This document shows positions 1 to 5,479 of a stretch of 9,307 bases of DNA, piece by piece. The DNA comes from an uncultured Collinsella sp. GTDB taxonomy: Bacteria > Actinomycetota > Coriobacteriia > Coriobacteriales > Coriobacteriaceae. Both the position numbers and the translations under genes were made by a program. Location: positions 1 through 9,307 of the forward strand of contig CABQKL010000074.1 of assembly GCA_902464645.1 (NCBI GenBank), read 5' to 3'. Numbering within the stretch: the stretch's first letter is position 1; the number at the start of each line of letters is the position of its first letter. The notes beneath the pieces are model-generated. The model made no database searches and was not told the origin of the DNA. It saw nothing but the letters and a program-made list of their open reading frames with translations.

Positions 1-1410
1 ATCATCGGATTTGTGGGCCTGCCGCTGTTCCTGTTTACGGTGTTCGACGACATGTACTCGCTGCCCCAGATGCTGCTCTCGTACGACATCGTGTCGTCGC
101 TCGTGTCGGTGGCGCTGTTTGCCGTGGGCGTGGTGGGTGCCACGATTATCGCCTGCCGCCACGAGATGGCCGAGACCCCGGCCTCGCTCATGCGTCCCAA
201 GGCCCCACGCGCCGGCTCTCGCATCTTGCTTGAGCGCATCGGCTTTATCTGGCGCCGCATGGGCTTTTTGAACAAGGTGGCAGCACGTAACCTGTTCCGC
301 TACAAAAAGCGCGCCTTTATGACCATCTTCGGTATCGCCGGCTGCACGGCGCTCGTGATCTGCGGTATGGGCATTCGCGACACGTCGGTGGCGCTTTCGC
401 CCAAACAGTACGGGCATATCACGCGCTACGACCTGCTGGCGGTCGCCAATCCCGACGATTTTTCGCAGACGTGCGCGGCATTGGATGAGCGCAGCGCGGC
501 CAATGATTTCAACGTGACCGTGACCTCGACCCTGCCGATTATGACCGACAACGTCACCTTTACGTTTGGCGGCAAGAGCGAGACCGTGCAGCTGATCGTG
601 GTGCCCGATAACCGCACGAGTGACTTGGGCGATTACGTGCGTCTGGAGGATGAGTCCAAAGAACCGCTGCCTTTGCGTGACGGAGACGTGTATCTGAGCA
701 AAAGTTCACAGCTGGTGCTGGGGATTCAGCCGGGCGATACGGCTCACGTCCAGGATTCGTCGCTCAATGTTGCCAAGGTCAAAGTCAGCGACATTTCGCT
801 TAACTATCTGGGCAACACGCTTTACATGACGCAGGGCACCTATGAGCGTGCGTTCGGTCGAAGCGCACGTCTTAACGGCGTCTTTGTGCTGCTTAAGGGT
901 TCGTCGGCCGACCAGATTGCGTTTAGCAAGAATCTTAAGAGTGACGGTTGGCTTACGATTTCGAGTACGGCCGAGCATTGGGAAAACTATGAGGCGAACT
1001 TTACGATCATCAATTCGGTTGTGGTGCTCGTGACCTTCATGGCGGCGTGCCTGTCGTTTGTGGTGGTGTTTACGCTGTCCAACACGAATATCTCCGAGCG
1101 CGAGCGCGAGCTGGCGACCATCAAGGTGCTGGGCTTCCGCCGTGGCGAGGTGCACCATTACGTCAACAAGGAGACACTGATTCTCACGGCGATTGGCGCC
1201 GCGCTGGGCGTGCCGCTGGGCGGCTTGCTGGCCGAGAGTTTTACGTACATTTTGCAGATGCCGTCGCTGTACTTTGACGTCGAAGTCGAGCCGCTAAGCT
1301 ACGTGCTCGCCGTGGTGCTTTCCTTTGGCTTTACGTTTATCGTCAACCTCGCTACCAATCGTACCCTCAACAAGATCGACATGGTCGGCGCCCTCAAGAG
1401 CGCCGAGTAA
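1..1410 (+). CDS. FtsX-family ABC transporter permease, C-terminal part (5' end outside window)
   Basis: This frame is open from base 1, so the gene starts upstream and only the last 469 codons are visible. Numbering from the GTG codon at 13, hydrophobic segments lie near residues 28-48, 102-120, 331-356, 388-409 and 428-446. A polar region of about 200 residues (about 125-325) separates them and is probably extracytoplasmic. The segment ending the first membrane block and running into an RNLFRYKKR basic stretch (93-100), the ERERELATIKVLGFRRGEV motif (361-379) and the final KIDMVGALKSAE are typical of long two-block FtsX/MacB-like permeases. Such proteins pair with a cytoplasmic ATPase, whose gene is usually adjacent and probably lies upstream. 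The substrate cannot be told: lipoprotein or lipid export, peptide resistance and cell-envelope roles are all known for the family. The gene ends with TAA, 55 bases before repeat copy A. Confidence 0.9.
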   Translation: MIGFVGLPLFLFTVFDDMYSLPQMLLSYDIVSSLVSVALFAVGVVGATIIACRHEMAETPASLMRPKAPRAGSRILLERIGFIWRRMGFLNKVAARNLFRYKKRAFMTIFGIAGCTALVICGMGIRDTSVALSPKQYGHITRYDLLAVANPDDFSQTCAALDERSAANDFNVTVTSTLPIMTDNVTFTFGGKSETVQLIVVPDNRTSDLGDYVRLEDESKEPLPLRDGDVYLSKSSQLVLGIQPGDTAHVQDSSLNVAKVKVSDISLNYLGNTLYMTQGTYERAFGRSARLNGVFVLLKGSSADQIAFSKNLKSDGWLTISSTAEHWENYEANFTIINSVVVLVTFMAACLSFVVVFTLSNTNISERERELATIKVLGFRRGEVHHYVNKETLILTAIGAALGVPLGGLLAESFTYILQMPSLYFDVEVEPLSYVLAVVLSFGFTFIVNLATNRTLNKIDMVGALKSAE

Positions 1411-1465
1411 CCTGTCCTGGGATTCAAGTTCTAGCGAGCTGCCGACGCGCCCGCAGCAGTTTTTT

Positions 1466-1768
1466 TGCATAAACCGCTCCGCCAAATGCATACTTTGACG
1501 GGGCGGTTGCTTTTTGCCCACAGGTACCCCAGGGGGGCGTGCAAATTCCGGAGTATTCAGCATCCCGGGGTCCGCGGGCGCGGGGGCGGGGGTGCAAAAC
1601 TGCGCTGAAAGCCCCGATTCTGAGCCCCAACGCCTCTAGAGCCGCTCGTTTTTTTACAGGATGCGGCCCACGGTGCCTGCCTTTCGCCCAAAATCCAGTA
1701 TGCAGGCACCCTCGGCTGCTGAATACTCCCAAAAATGCACGCCGCATCCTACCCTAGGCACCCGTAGC
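1466..1768 (+). repeat. Dispersed ~303-bp structured repeat, copy A
   Basis: By eye roughly four fifths of this segment matches 3776-4079 in the same orientation and at nearly the same length. Invariant stretches include GGTACCCCAGGGGG, GGAGTATTCAGCATCCCGG, GTCCGCGGGCGCGGG and CGCCCAAAATCCAGTATGCA. It has a terminator-like hairpin at its head (1472-1516). Its body is a large imperfect inverted repeat: 1536-1566 pairs with 1714-1743, both reading GGCGTGCA then GGAGTATTCAGCA on one strand. A nested 9-bp pair GGTGCCTGC (1672-1680)/GCAGGCACC (1702-1710) lies inside. No open frame is conserved between the copies, so it is not coding. It could be a mobile MITE-like unit or a structured 3' RNA element. 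It and the hairpins below fill the gene-free stretch 1411-2048. Confidence 0.85.
1472..1516 (+). terminator. Terminator-like hairpin at the head of repeat copy A
   Basis: AACCGCTCC (1472-1480) pairs with GGGGCGGTT (1500-1508), giving nine pairs including one G-U. GC and a run of five T follow. It lies about 60 bases after the permease stop codon and probably ends that transcript. The same stem recurs in copy B with a different G-U pair. Confidence 0.6.
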
Positions 1769-1782
1769 TACTCTGCGGGTGC
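1758..1782. other. Small hairpin after repeat copy A
   Basis: GCACCCGTAG (1758-1767) and CTGCGGGTGC (1773-1782) form a ten-pair stem with one G-U and a five-base loop. Copy B has no counterpart, so it is specific to this site. There is no T run after it on either strand. Function unknown. Confidence 0.45.
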
Positions 1783-1797
1783 GTGGCCTGATAGTAA

Positions 1798-1862
1798 GTT
1801 GCGGTGGAATAGTTCCTGTTTGGCATAGCAGAGCCATGAAACAGGAACTATTCCACCGCAAC
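1798..1862. repeat. 65-bp hairpin element, copy 1 (perfect 24-bp arms)
   Basis: Arms at 1798-1821 and 1839-1862 are perfect reverse complements of 24 bases, with ends GTTGCGGTGGAATA. A TGGC/GCCA pair lies inside the 17-base loop. The unit shares its ends and length with 3021-3084. It lies between repeat A and the XRE regulator. No T tract follows, so it does not look like a simple terminator. A palindromic dispersed unit (REP- or MITE-like) is the most likely identity. Confidence 0.85.
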
Positions 1863-2048
1863 GTATTGAGAGGGCTCTTGGCTGTTATGCGTACTAACAT
1901 TTGTCATGAAATGGCAGGCCATTAGGGGGTTGCTACTCGTAGCTGCGGTAGGGTTGGGGCAGATTCTAACTAGAAATGGTGGTCGCTACCGGTTATTCTC
2001 GGCATACTCGGCTCATTCGATTACGGTCGCCACATGAAAGGAACCACT
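1863..2048 (+). promoter_or_regulatory. Leader region of the XRE regulator; no clear promoter
   Basis: This spacer presumably carries the promoter of the regulator at 2049. I see no convincing -35/-10 pair. A 14-bp palindrome, AATGGC-AG-GCCATT (1910-1923), is a possible operator, since XRE proteins often bind short palindromes near their own gene. That role is inference. The ribosome site AAAGGA (2037-2042) precedes the ATG at 2049. Confidence 0.3.
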
Positions 2049-2969
2049 ATGGATCTTGCGATGGCACAGCGCCTCGTCGATCGCCGCAAAGCTGCCGGTC
2101 TTTCCCAGGAGGCTCTTGCTGCCCAGTTGGGCGTAAGCCGCCAAGCTGTCAGCAAATGGGAACGCAGCGAATCCTCGCCCGATACCGATAACCTTATTGC
2201 ACTCGCCGCGCTGTATGGCGTGTCACTGGATGAGTTGCTATATGGGGAAGCGGCTAGCGATGTCGACACCTCGGCCGACGATGACGTTGACGCAAATAAT
2301 TACGACGAGACTGAAGGCACCGAGTCTTCTACCGAGCACGTGGATCCTGACGGCAAGCCACTTGTCGACATTTCCCTTGCACGCGGCATTCACGTCGTCG
2401 ACCCCAACAAAGGTGAAGAGGTTCATGTTGGTTGGAGCGGCATCCACGTGGCTAACGAGCGCAAGGGTGAAGAGGTCCATGTGGGGCCGGGCGGATTGCA
2501 TATCGATACGCTAGAGGACGATGGACACAGCGTACATACCAATGCCGACGGCACCGTCGCCATCGACGGCGAGACGTTTTCCAGCTGGAAAGAGGCACAC
2601 GACAAGCTCGACCATCATGGCAAGCATTTCCACACCAAGATCGGTCGCGCATGGAACGAGTTTCCCTTTCCTGCACTTGTCGTCCTCGCCTATCTCGCGC
2701 TCGGCATCATCTGCGGCACGTGGGGTATGGGGCTCTTTCTGGTCTTTCTGATTCCCGTCTACGAGGCGATGGGCGACTTTATCGACCGACATCATCTCTC
2801 CAAGCTGATCGGCGTCGTCTATGCAACAGCCGCCATTGCCTGGTTCCTCTATATGTGGCTTTGTTTGGCACAGCCCCATCCCGCATGGGTCATCCTCATC
2901 ACGATTCCCTTCATAGAGGTACTCATGTGCTGGTGCCGAAAGCAATGGAAGCGCCGCAAACAAGCCTAA
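2049..2969 (+). CDS. XRE-family HTH regulator with HVG-type repeats and a membrane-anchoring C-terminus
   Basis: The protein has 306 residues. Residues 7-62 are a canonical XRE/Cro helix-turn-helix, with recognition helix around SRQAVSKWERS (30-40) and the usual LYGVSLDELL ending. An acidic low-complexity linker follows (66-105). Next comes a two-fold repeat, GIHVVDPNKGEEVHVG (113-128) and GIHVANERKGEEVHVG (131-146), with a further partial GLHID. A His-rich segment (180-196) leads to three or four hydrophobic segments (about 207-238, 252-274, 279-296) and a basic tail KRRKQA. A membrane-tethered, DNA-binding sensor is inferred; what it senses is unknown. An in-frame ATG at 2034 exists, but AAAGGA lies six bases before 2049, so I choose 2049. 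The gene stands alone, flanked on both sides by related 64-65 bp hairpins. Confidence 0.85.
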   Translation: MDLAMAQRLVDRRKAAGLSQEALAAQLGVSRQAVSKWERSESSPDTDNLIALAALYGVSLDELLYGEAASDVDTSADDDVDANNYDETEGTESSTEHVDPDGKPLVDISLARGIHVVDPNKGEEVHVGWSGIHVANERKGEEVHVGPGGLHIDTLEDDGHSVHTNADGTVAIDGETFSSWKEAHDKLDHHGKHFHTKIGRAWNEFPFPALVVLAYLALGIICGTWGMGLFLVFLIPVYEAMGDFIDRHHLSKLIGVVYATAAIAWFLYMWLCLAQPHPAWVILITIPFIEVLMCWCRKQWKRRKQA

Positions 2970-3020
2970 GCCGTTCCAACCCGTCAACAATGCTTGGCCA
3001 ACGCCGCTCGCCCCTTCCAA

Positions 3021-3084
3021 GTTGCGGTGAAATACGGACCGTTGAGGACCTTGGAGCGTCTAACAGTCCCGATTTCACCGCAAC
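3021..3084. repeat. 64-bp hairpin element, copy 2
   Basis: The outer 13 bases GTTGCGGTGAAAT (3021-3033) and ATTTCACCGCAAC (3072-3084) are perfect reverse complements. The stem continues less perfectly through GGAC and GTT. Compared with copy 1 (1798-1862) the ends and length match. At arm position 10 a G-C pair in copy 1 is an A-T pair here, a compensatory change that keeps the stem. It starts 51 bases after the regulator's stop codon. Confidence 0.8.
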
Positions 3085-3150
3085 TCACGAATGGACAGGG
3101 CAATTCCAACACGGGAACTGGCATTTAACTCGCCGCATGCCAAGAAAAAG

Positions 3151-3286
3151 GCCGATTTACTACGATGAACTCGATGAGGCCGACCACACCCATCTTTTTC
3201 AAAAATCGGCAAGCTTTCTACCTGCGGTTTTACTTTCACCCTTTTCGGCATGGTCGAAGGCATTCGAATCATCGTAGTAATTAGGC
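3151..3286. repeat. Degenerate 136-bp palindromic element
   Basis: GCCGATTTACTACGATGA (3151-3168) and TCATCGTAGTAATTAGGC (3269-3286) match as reverse complements at 15 of 18 positions, including 12 in a row. Further in, CGACCA (3181-3186) pairs with TGGTCG (3251-3256). A second pairing GCCGATTT/AAATCGGC followed by CTTTTTCTT is visible on the minus strand and could act as a minus-strand terminator. No credible gene is here. It is probably an old insertion or a structured transcript. Confidence 0.5.
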
Positions 3287-3417
3287 GCATTTTGTAGCAA
3301 ACGGTTCATTCAAGCTCGAACTCGAAGACCGATGGTCCCCTCATCCACGGCTGTGAGCGAAAATACCAAATAGAATAAAAATCGAATGGCTAAGTCTGTT
3401 TGGTGAACGGAGGCAAT
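3287..3417 (+). promoter_or_regulatory. AT-rich leader of the small gene at 3418
   Basis: The stretch just before the gene is much richer in A and T than the neighbourhood. TAGAAT (3371-3376) resembles a -10 box, but no good -35 is seen at 16-18 bases. The ribosome site GGAGG (3409-3413) lies four bases before the ATG at 3418. Promoter assignment is tentative. Confidence 0.25.
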
Positions 3418-3747
3418 ATGGGCGAGGTAACTGAAAGCGACTGGAAGCTGTTTAAAGAGCTGCTCCCAAAATGGCAAGAAAGCTATATGGAAATGCTCAT
3501 CGGCCAGTACATCGAGATACTGAACGGTGGCAGTGAAGCGTCCAGTAGATTTTGGGCGTTAGAAGAGCGTATCAATAGGGACAAGCTGTCCTCAGGAGTG
3601 CTTGTGAACGATATTCGCCGCAGCACCATGCGTTATGAGATAGCCAACTTGCTTTCCGATAACGTTATCACGCTCGACGACCTTGACGGTTTCACCGAAG
3701 ACATTAATGGCTACGCACGACGTTGCATCGGTCGGCAAGAACGCTGA
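3418..3747 (+). CDS. Small conserved protein of unknown function (109 aa)
   Basis: This is a soluble, mostly helical-looking protein with many charged and aromatic residues and no signal peptide or membrane segment. The N-terminus carries a W-K-L-F...W-Q-E-S-Y-M pattern (ESDWKLFKELLPKWQESYM). The middle has RFWALEERI, and the end reads LLSDNVITLDDLDGF followed by a helix. From memory this resembles short proteins widespread in Firmicutes and Coriobacteria, annotated as hypothetical or, without basis, as multidrug transporter; nothing here supports transport. Upstream TTG and GTG codons at 3400 and 3403 are in frame, but the GGAGG ribosome site falls after them, so the ATG at 3418 is chosen. 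Its base composition is visibly less GC-rich than that of the flanking genes, which fits acquisition by transfer. It lies between palindromes and repeat B and has no operon partner. Confidence 0.75.
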   Translation: MGEVTESDWKLFKELLPKWQESYMEMLIGQYIEILNGGSEASSRFWALEERINRDKLSSGVLVNDIRRSTMRYEIANLLSDNVITLDDLDGFTEDINGYARRCIGRQER

Positions 3748-3775
3748 GCGACATGCGCATCCAACGCCGCTGTAC

Positions 3776-4079
3776 TGCATAAACCGCCCCGCCGGATGCA
3801 TATTTCGGCTGGGTGGTTGCTTTTTGCCCACGGGTACCCCAGGGGGCGGCGTGCAAATCCCGGAGTATTCAGCATCCCGGAGTCCGCGGGCGCGGGAATG
3901 GGTGCACAAAACCGCGTTGAAAGCCTTGATTATGAGCCCTCGGCACCTCAAGGATCGCTCATTTTTACAGTATGCGGCTCATGGCGCCTGCTTTTCGCCC
4001 AAAATCCAGTATGCAGGCACCCACGGCTGCTGAAAACTCCCAAAAATGCACGCTGCACCCCACCCTAGGCATCCGCAGC
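3776..4079 (+). repeat. Dispersed ~303-bp structured repeat, copy B
   Basis: This is the second copy of 1466-1768, in the same orientation and of nearly equal length. It starts 28 bases after the stop codon at 3747, as copy A follows the permease. The inverted-repeat arms are 3848-3878 and 4025-4053. The inner pair GGTGCCTGC of copy A is GGCGCCTGC here, so one pair is lost. The outer GGATGCGGC/GCCGCATCC pair of copy A is also not kept. With the palindrome that follows, it fills the gene-free stretch 3748-4260. Confidence 0.85.
3782..3826 (+). terminator. Terminator-like hairpin at the head of repeat copy B
   Basis: AACCGCCC (3782-3789) pairs with GGGTGGTT (3811-3818), with one G-U. After a single mismatch, GCCG (3791-3794) pairs with CGGC (3806-3809). 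GC and five T follow. It probably ends the transcript of the small gene at 3418-3747. Confidence 0.6.
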
Positions 4080-4086
4080 AAGAAGG

Positions 4087-4267
4087 CGAATAGCCTCGGC
4101 CTCCCTAGTTACCGCAGGAGGCCCCAGGGCTTACCTCCCAAATCTTTCCGCAGGACGGAAGGACCCCGCCGCGCGAAGCGCACGGCGGGGTCCTGACATG
4201 TCCGAGGACGATTTGGGAGGTAAGCCCTGGGAGCTCCGATGGGGGCGGTTCCAGCCGAGGCTATTCG
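4087..4267. repeat. 181-bp compound palindrome overlapping the pfk stop codon
   Basis: Two 85-base arms (4087-4171 and 4183-4267) align as reverse complements without gaps. Three paired blocks are seen: 14 of 14 (4087-4100/4254-4267), 26 of 28 (4117-4144/4210-4237, with 22 perfect in a row) and 12 of 12 (4160-4171/4183-4194). They are separated by equal-length but unmatched spacers of 16 and 15 bases. One spacer holds its own hairpin (TTCCG-CAGGA-CGGAA, 4146-4160) and the other a GACATGTC palindrome. The 11-base centre contains GCGC-GAA-GCGC with its flanking bases. The right end covers the TAG stop and last Glu codon of the phosphofructokinase gene. It may work as a two-way transcription terminator between convergent genes, although T runs are short. 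Confidence 0.85.
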
Positions 4268-5340
4268 TCGCCGAAGCTGATGCCCAGCGCCTTGGCCTCG
4301 CGCACCAGATCACTCTGGGGGTCGACAAACTTGAGCTTGCCGGCGACATCCTCGAGCGGCATGTGGCACATTTTGCCGTCGCGCAGGGCAATCATGTAGC
4401 CAAACTCGCCGCGCAGGCAGCCGAGCGCTGCCTCGACGCCGCACTGAGTCGCAAAGATGCGGTCCTGGGCGTCGGGCTGACCGCCGCGCTGCGTGTGGCC
4501 GGGGATGGCGACGCGGGTCTCGCGACCGGTCTTGGCCTCGATCTCCTTGGCGATGTCGTACACGATTGACGGGCTCGTGCGCTCGGCGAGCTTCTTCTTG
4601 TACTCCTTCTTGGGCAGCGCCGCGTCCTCCTTGGAGATAGCGCCCTCGGCGACGGCCACGATAGTAAAGCGGCTGCCGGTCTCCATGCGATGCTCGATGG
4701 TCTTGATGACGTTATCCATGTCGTAGGGAATCTCGGGAATCAAGATGACATCTGCGCCGCCCGCGACGCCGGCATACAGCGGGATCCAGCCAACCTTGTG
4801 GCCCATGATCTCGATAACGAACACGCGCCCGTGACTCGACGCGGTGGTGTGGATGTCGTCGATGCACTTGGTAGCGACGTCGATGGCGCTCGTAAAGCCA
4901 AACGTCAACTCGGTGCCCCAGGTGTCGTTATCGATGGTCTTGGGCAGGGCGATAACGTTGAGGCCCTCTTCGCGCAGGCGGTTGGCGGTCTTGGTGGAGC
5001 CGTTGCCGCCCAGCATAAACAGGCAGTCGAGCTGCAGCTTATGATAGGTGTGGACCATCGCCGGCACCTTCTCGACGCCGTCGGCCTCGGGAGTGTCCAG
5101 GCGCTTGAACGGCGTACGGCTCGTGCCCAGGATGGTGCCGCCGCGGGTGAGGATGCCGCTAAAATCGGCGGGAGTCATGACACGGAATCTGCTGTAGATA
5201 AGGCCCTGGTAGCCGTCCTCAAAACCATAGATCTCGATAGGCTCTTCGCTGTTGGTCATAAGCGTTTTGACAATGCCGCGCATGGTGGCGTTGAGTGCCT
5301 GGCAGTCGCCGCCACTGGTAAGAAGACCGATCCTAAGCAT
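4261..5340 (-). CDS. pfkA: 6-phosphofructokinase (group III, probably ATP-dependent)
   Basis: This enzyme phosphorylates fructose 6-phosphate to fructose 1,6-bisphosphate, the committed step of glycolysis, in the cytoplasm. The protein has 359 residues, within the family range. Motifs in order: LLTSGGDCQALNA (6-18), the nucleotide loop GGNGSTKTANRL (111-122), PKTIDND (133-139) with catalytic base Asp137, MGHK (179-182), PEIP (202-205) and the C-terminal GHTQRGG (281-287). The Gly after Asn113 matches the ATP-type determinant (Gly104 of E. coli PfkA). Lys134 is the residue seen in PPi-type and group III enzymes. The usual Asp of GGDGS is Asn here. I favour ATP as donor, with inorganic pyrophosphate not fully excluded. 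GGAAGGA precedes the ATG with six bases between. It faces the small gene at 3418 convergently and lies 139 bases downstream of the hydrolase on the same strand. Confidence 0.93.
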   Translation of the reverse strand: MLRIGLLTSGGDCQALNATMRGIVKTLMTNSEEPIEIYGFEDGYQGLIYSRFRVMTPADFSGILTRGGTILGTSRTPFKRLDTPEADGVEKVPAMVHTYHKLQLDCLFMLGGNGSTKTANRLREEGLNVIALPKTIDNDTWGTELTFGFTSAIDVATKCIDDIHTTASSHGRVFVIEIMGHKVGWIPLYAGVAGGADVILIPEIPYDMDNVIKTIEHRMETGSRFTIVAVAEGAISKEDAALPKKEYKKKLAERTSPSIVYDIAKEIEAKTGRETRVAIPGHTQRGGQPDAQDRIFATQCGVEAALGCLRGEFGYMIALRDGKMCHMPLEDVAGKLKFVDPQSDLVREAKALGISFGDE

Positions 5341-5378
5341 GATGAATCCTTCCGGGCAAGTTATAACATGCGCATAAG

Positions 5379-5410
5379 TTTACCCCCGCACACTGTTGAT
5401 ACGGGGTAAA
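5379..5410 (-). promoter_or_regulatory. Inverted repeat and possible promoter upstream of pfkA
   Basis: TTTACCCC (5379-5386) and GGGGTAAA (5403-5410) form an eight-base inverted repeat with a 16-base spacer, 39-70 bases before the pfkA start. On the minus strand a weak promoter TTGAGC-N17-TATCAA overlaps it, so a repressor binding here could block transcription. It could also be a leader hairpin. Both the promoter and the operator role are inference. Confidence 0.35.
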
Positions 5411-5479
5411 ACGTGTTAGCTCAAGCGTATGGAAATGTAAACAACGTCAGGCGAGCGTAAGGCCGACGGGCTTGGTTCC

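Noticed and set aside
706..1158. A 150-codon minus-strand frame inside the permease gene
   Set aside because: It is antisense to a well-supported coding region and has no family features.
2034..2048. Earlier ATG for the XRE regulator
   Set aside because: It would place the AAAGGA ribosome site inside the coding region and has no site of its own; 2049 fits better.
3075..3290. A 71-codon minus-strand frame across the 136-bp palindrome
   Set aside because: There is no ribosome site before its ATG, it overlaps two palindromic elements and it shows no recognisable domain.
3592..4033. Open frames running through repeat copy B on both strands
   Set aside because: Equivalent frames are not kept in copy A, where insertions and deletions shift them. 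The repeat looks structural, not coding.
4690..5409. A 239-codon open frame on the plus strand opposite pfkA
   Set aside because: It is a shadow of the phosphofructokinase frame, which carries all the family motifs.
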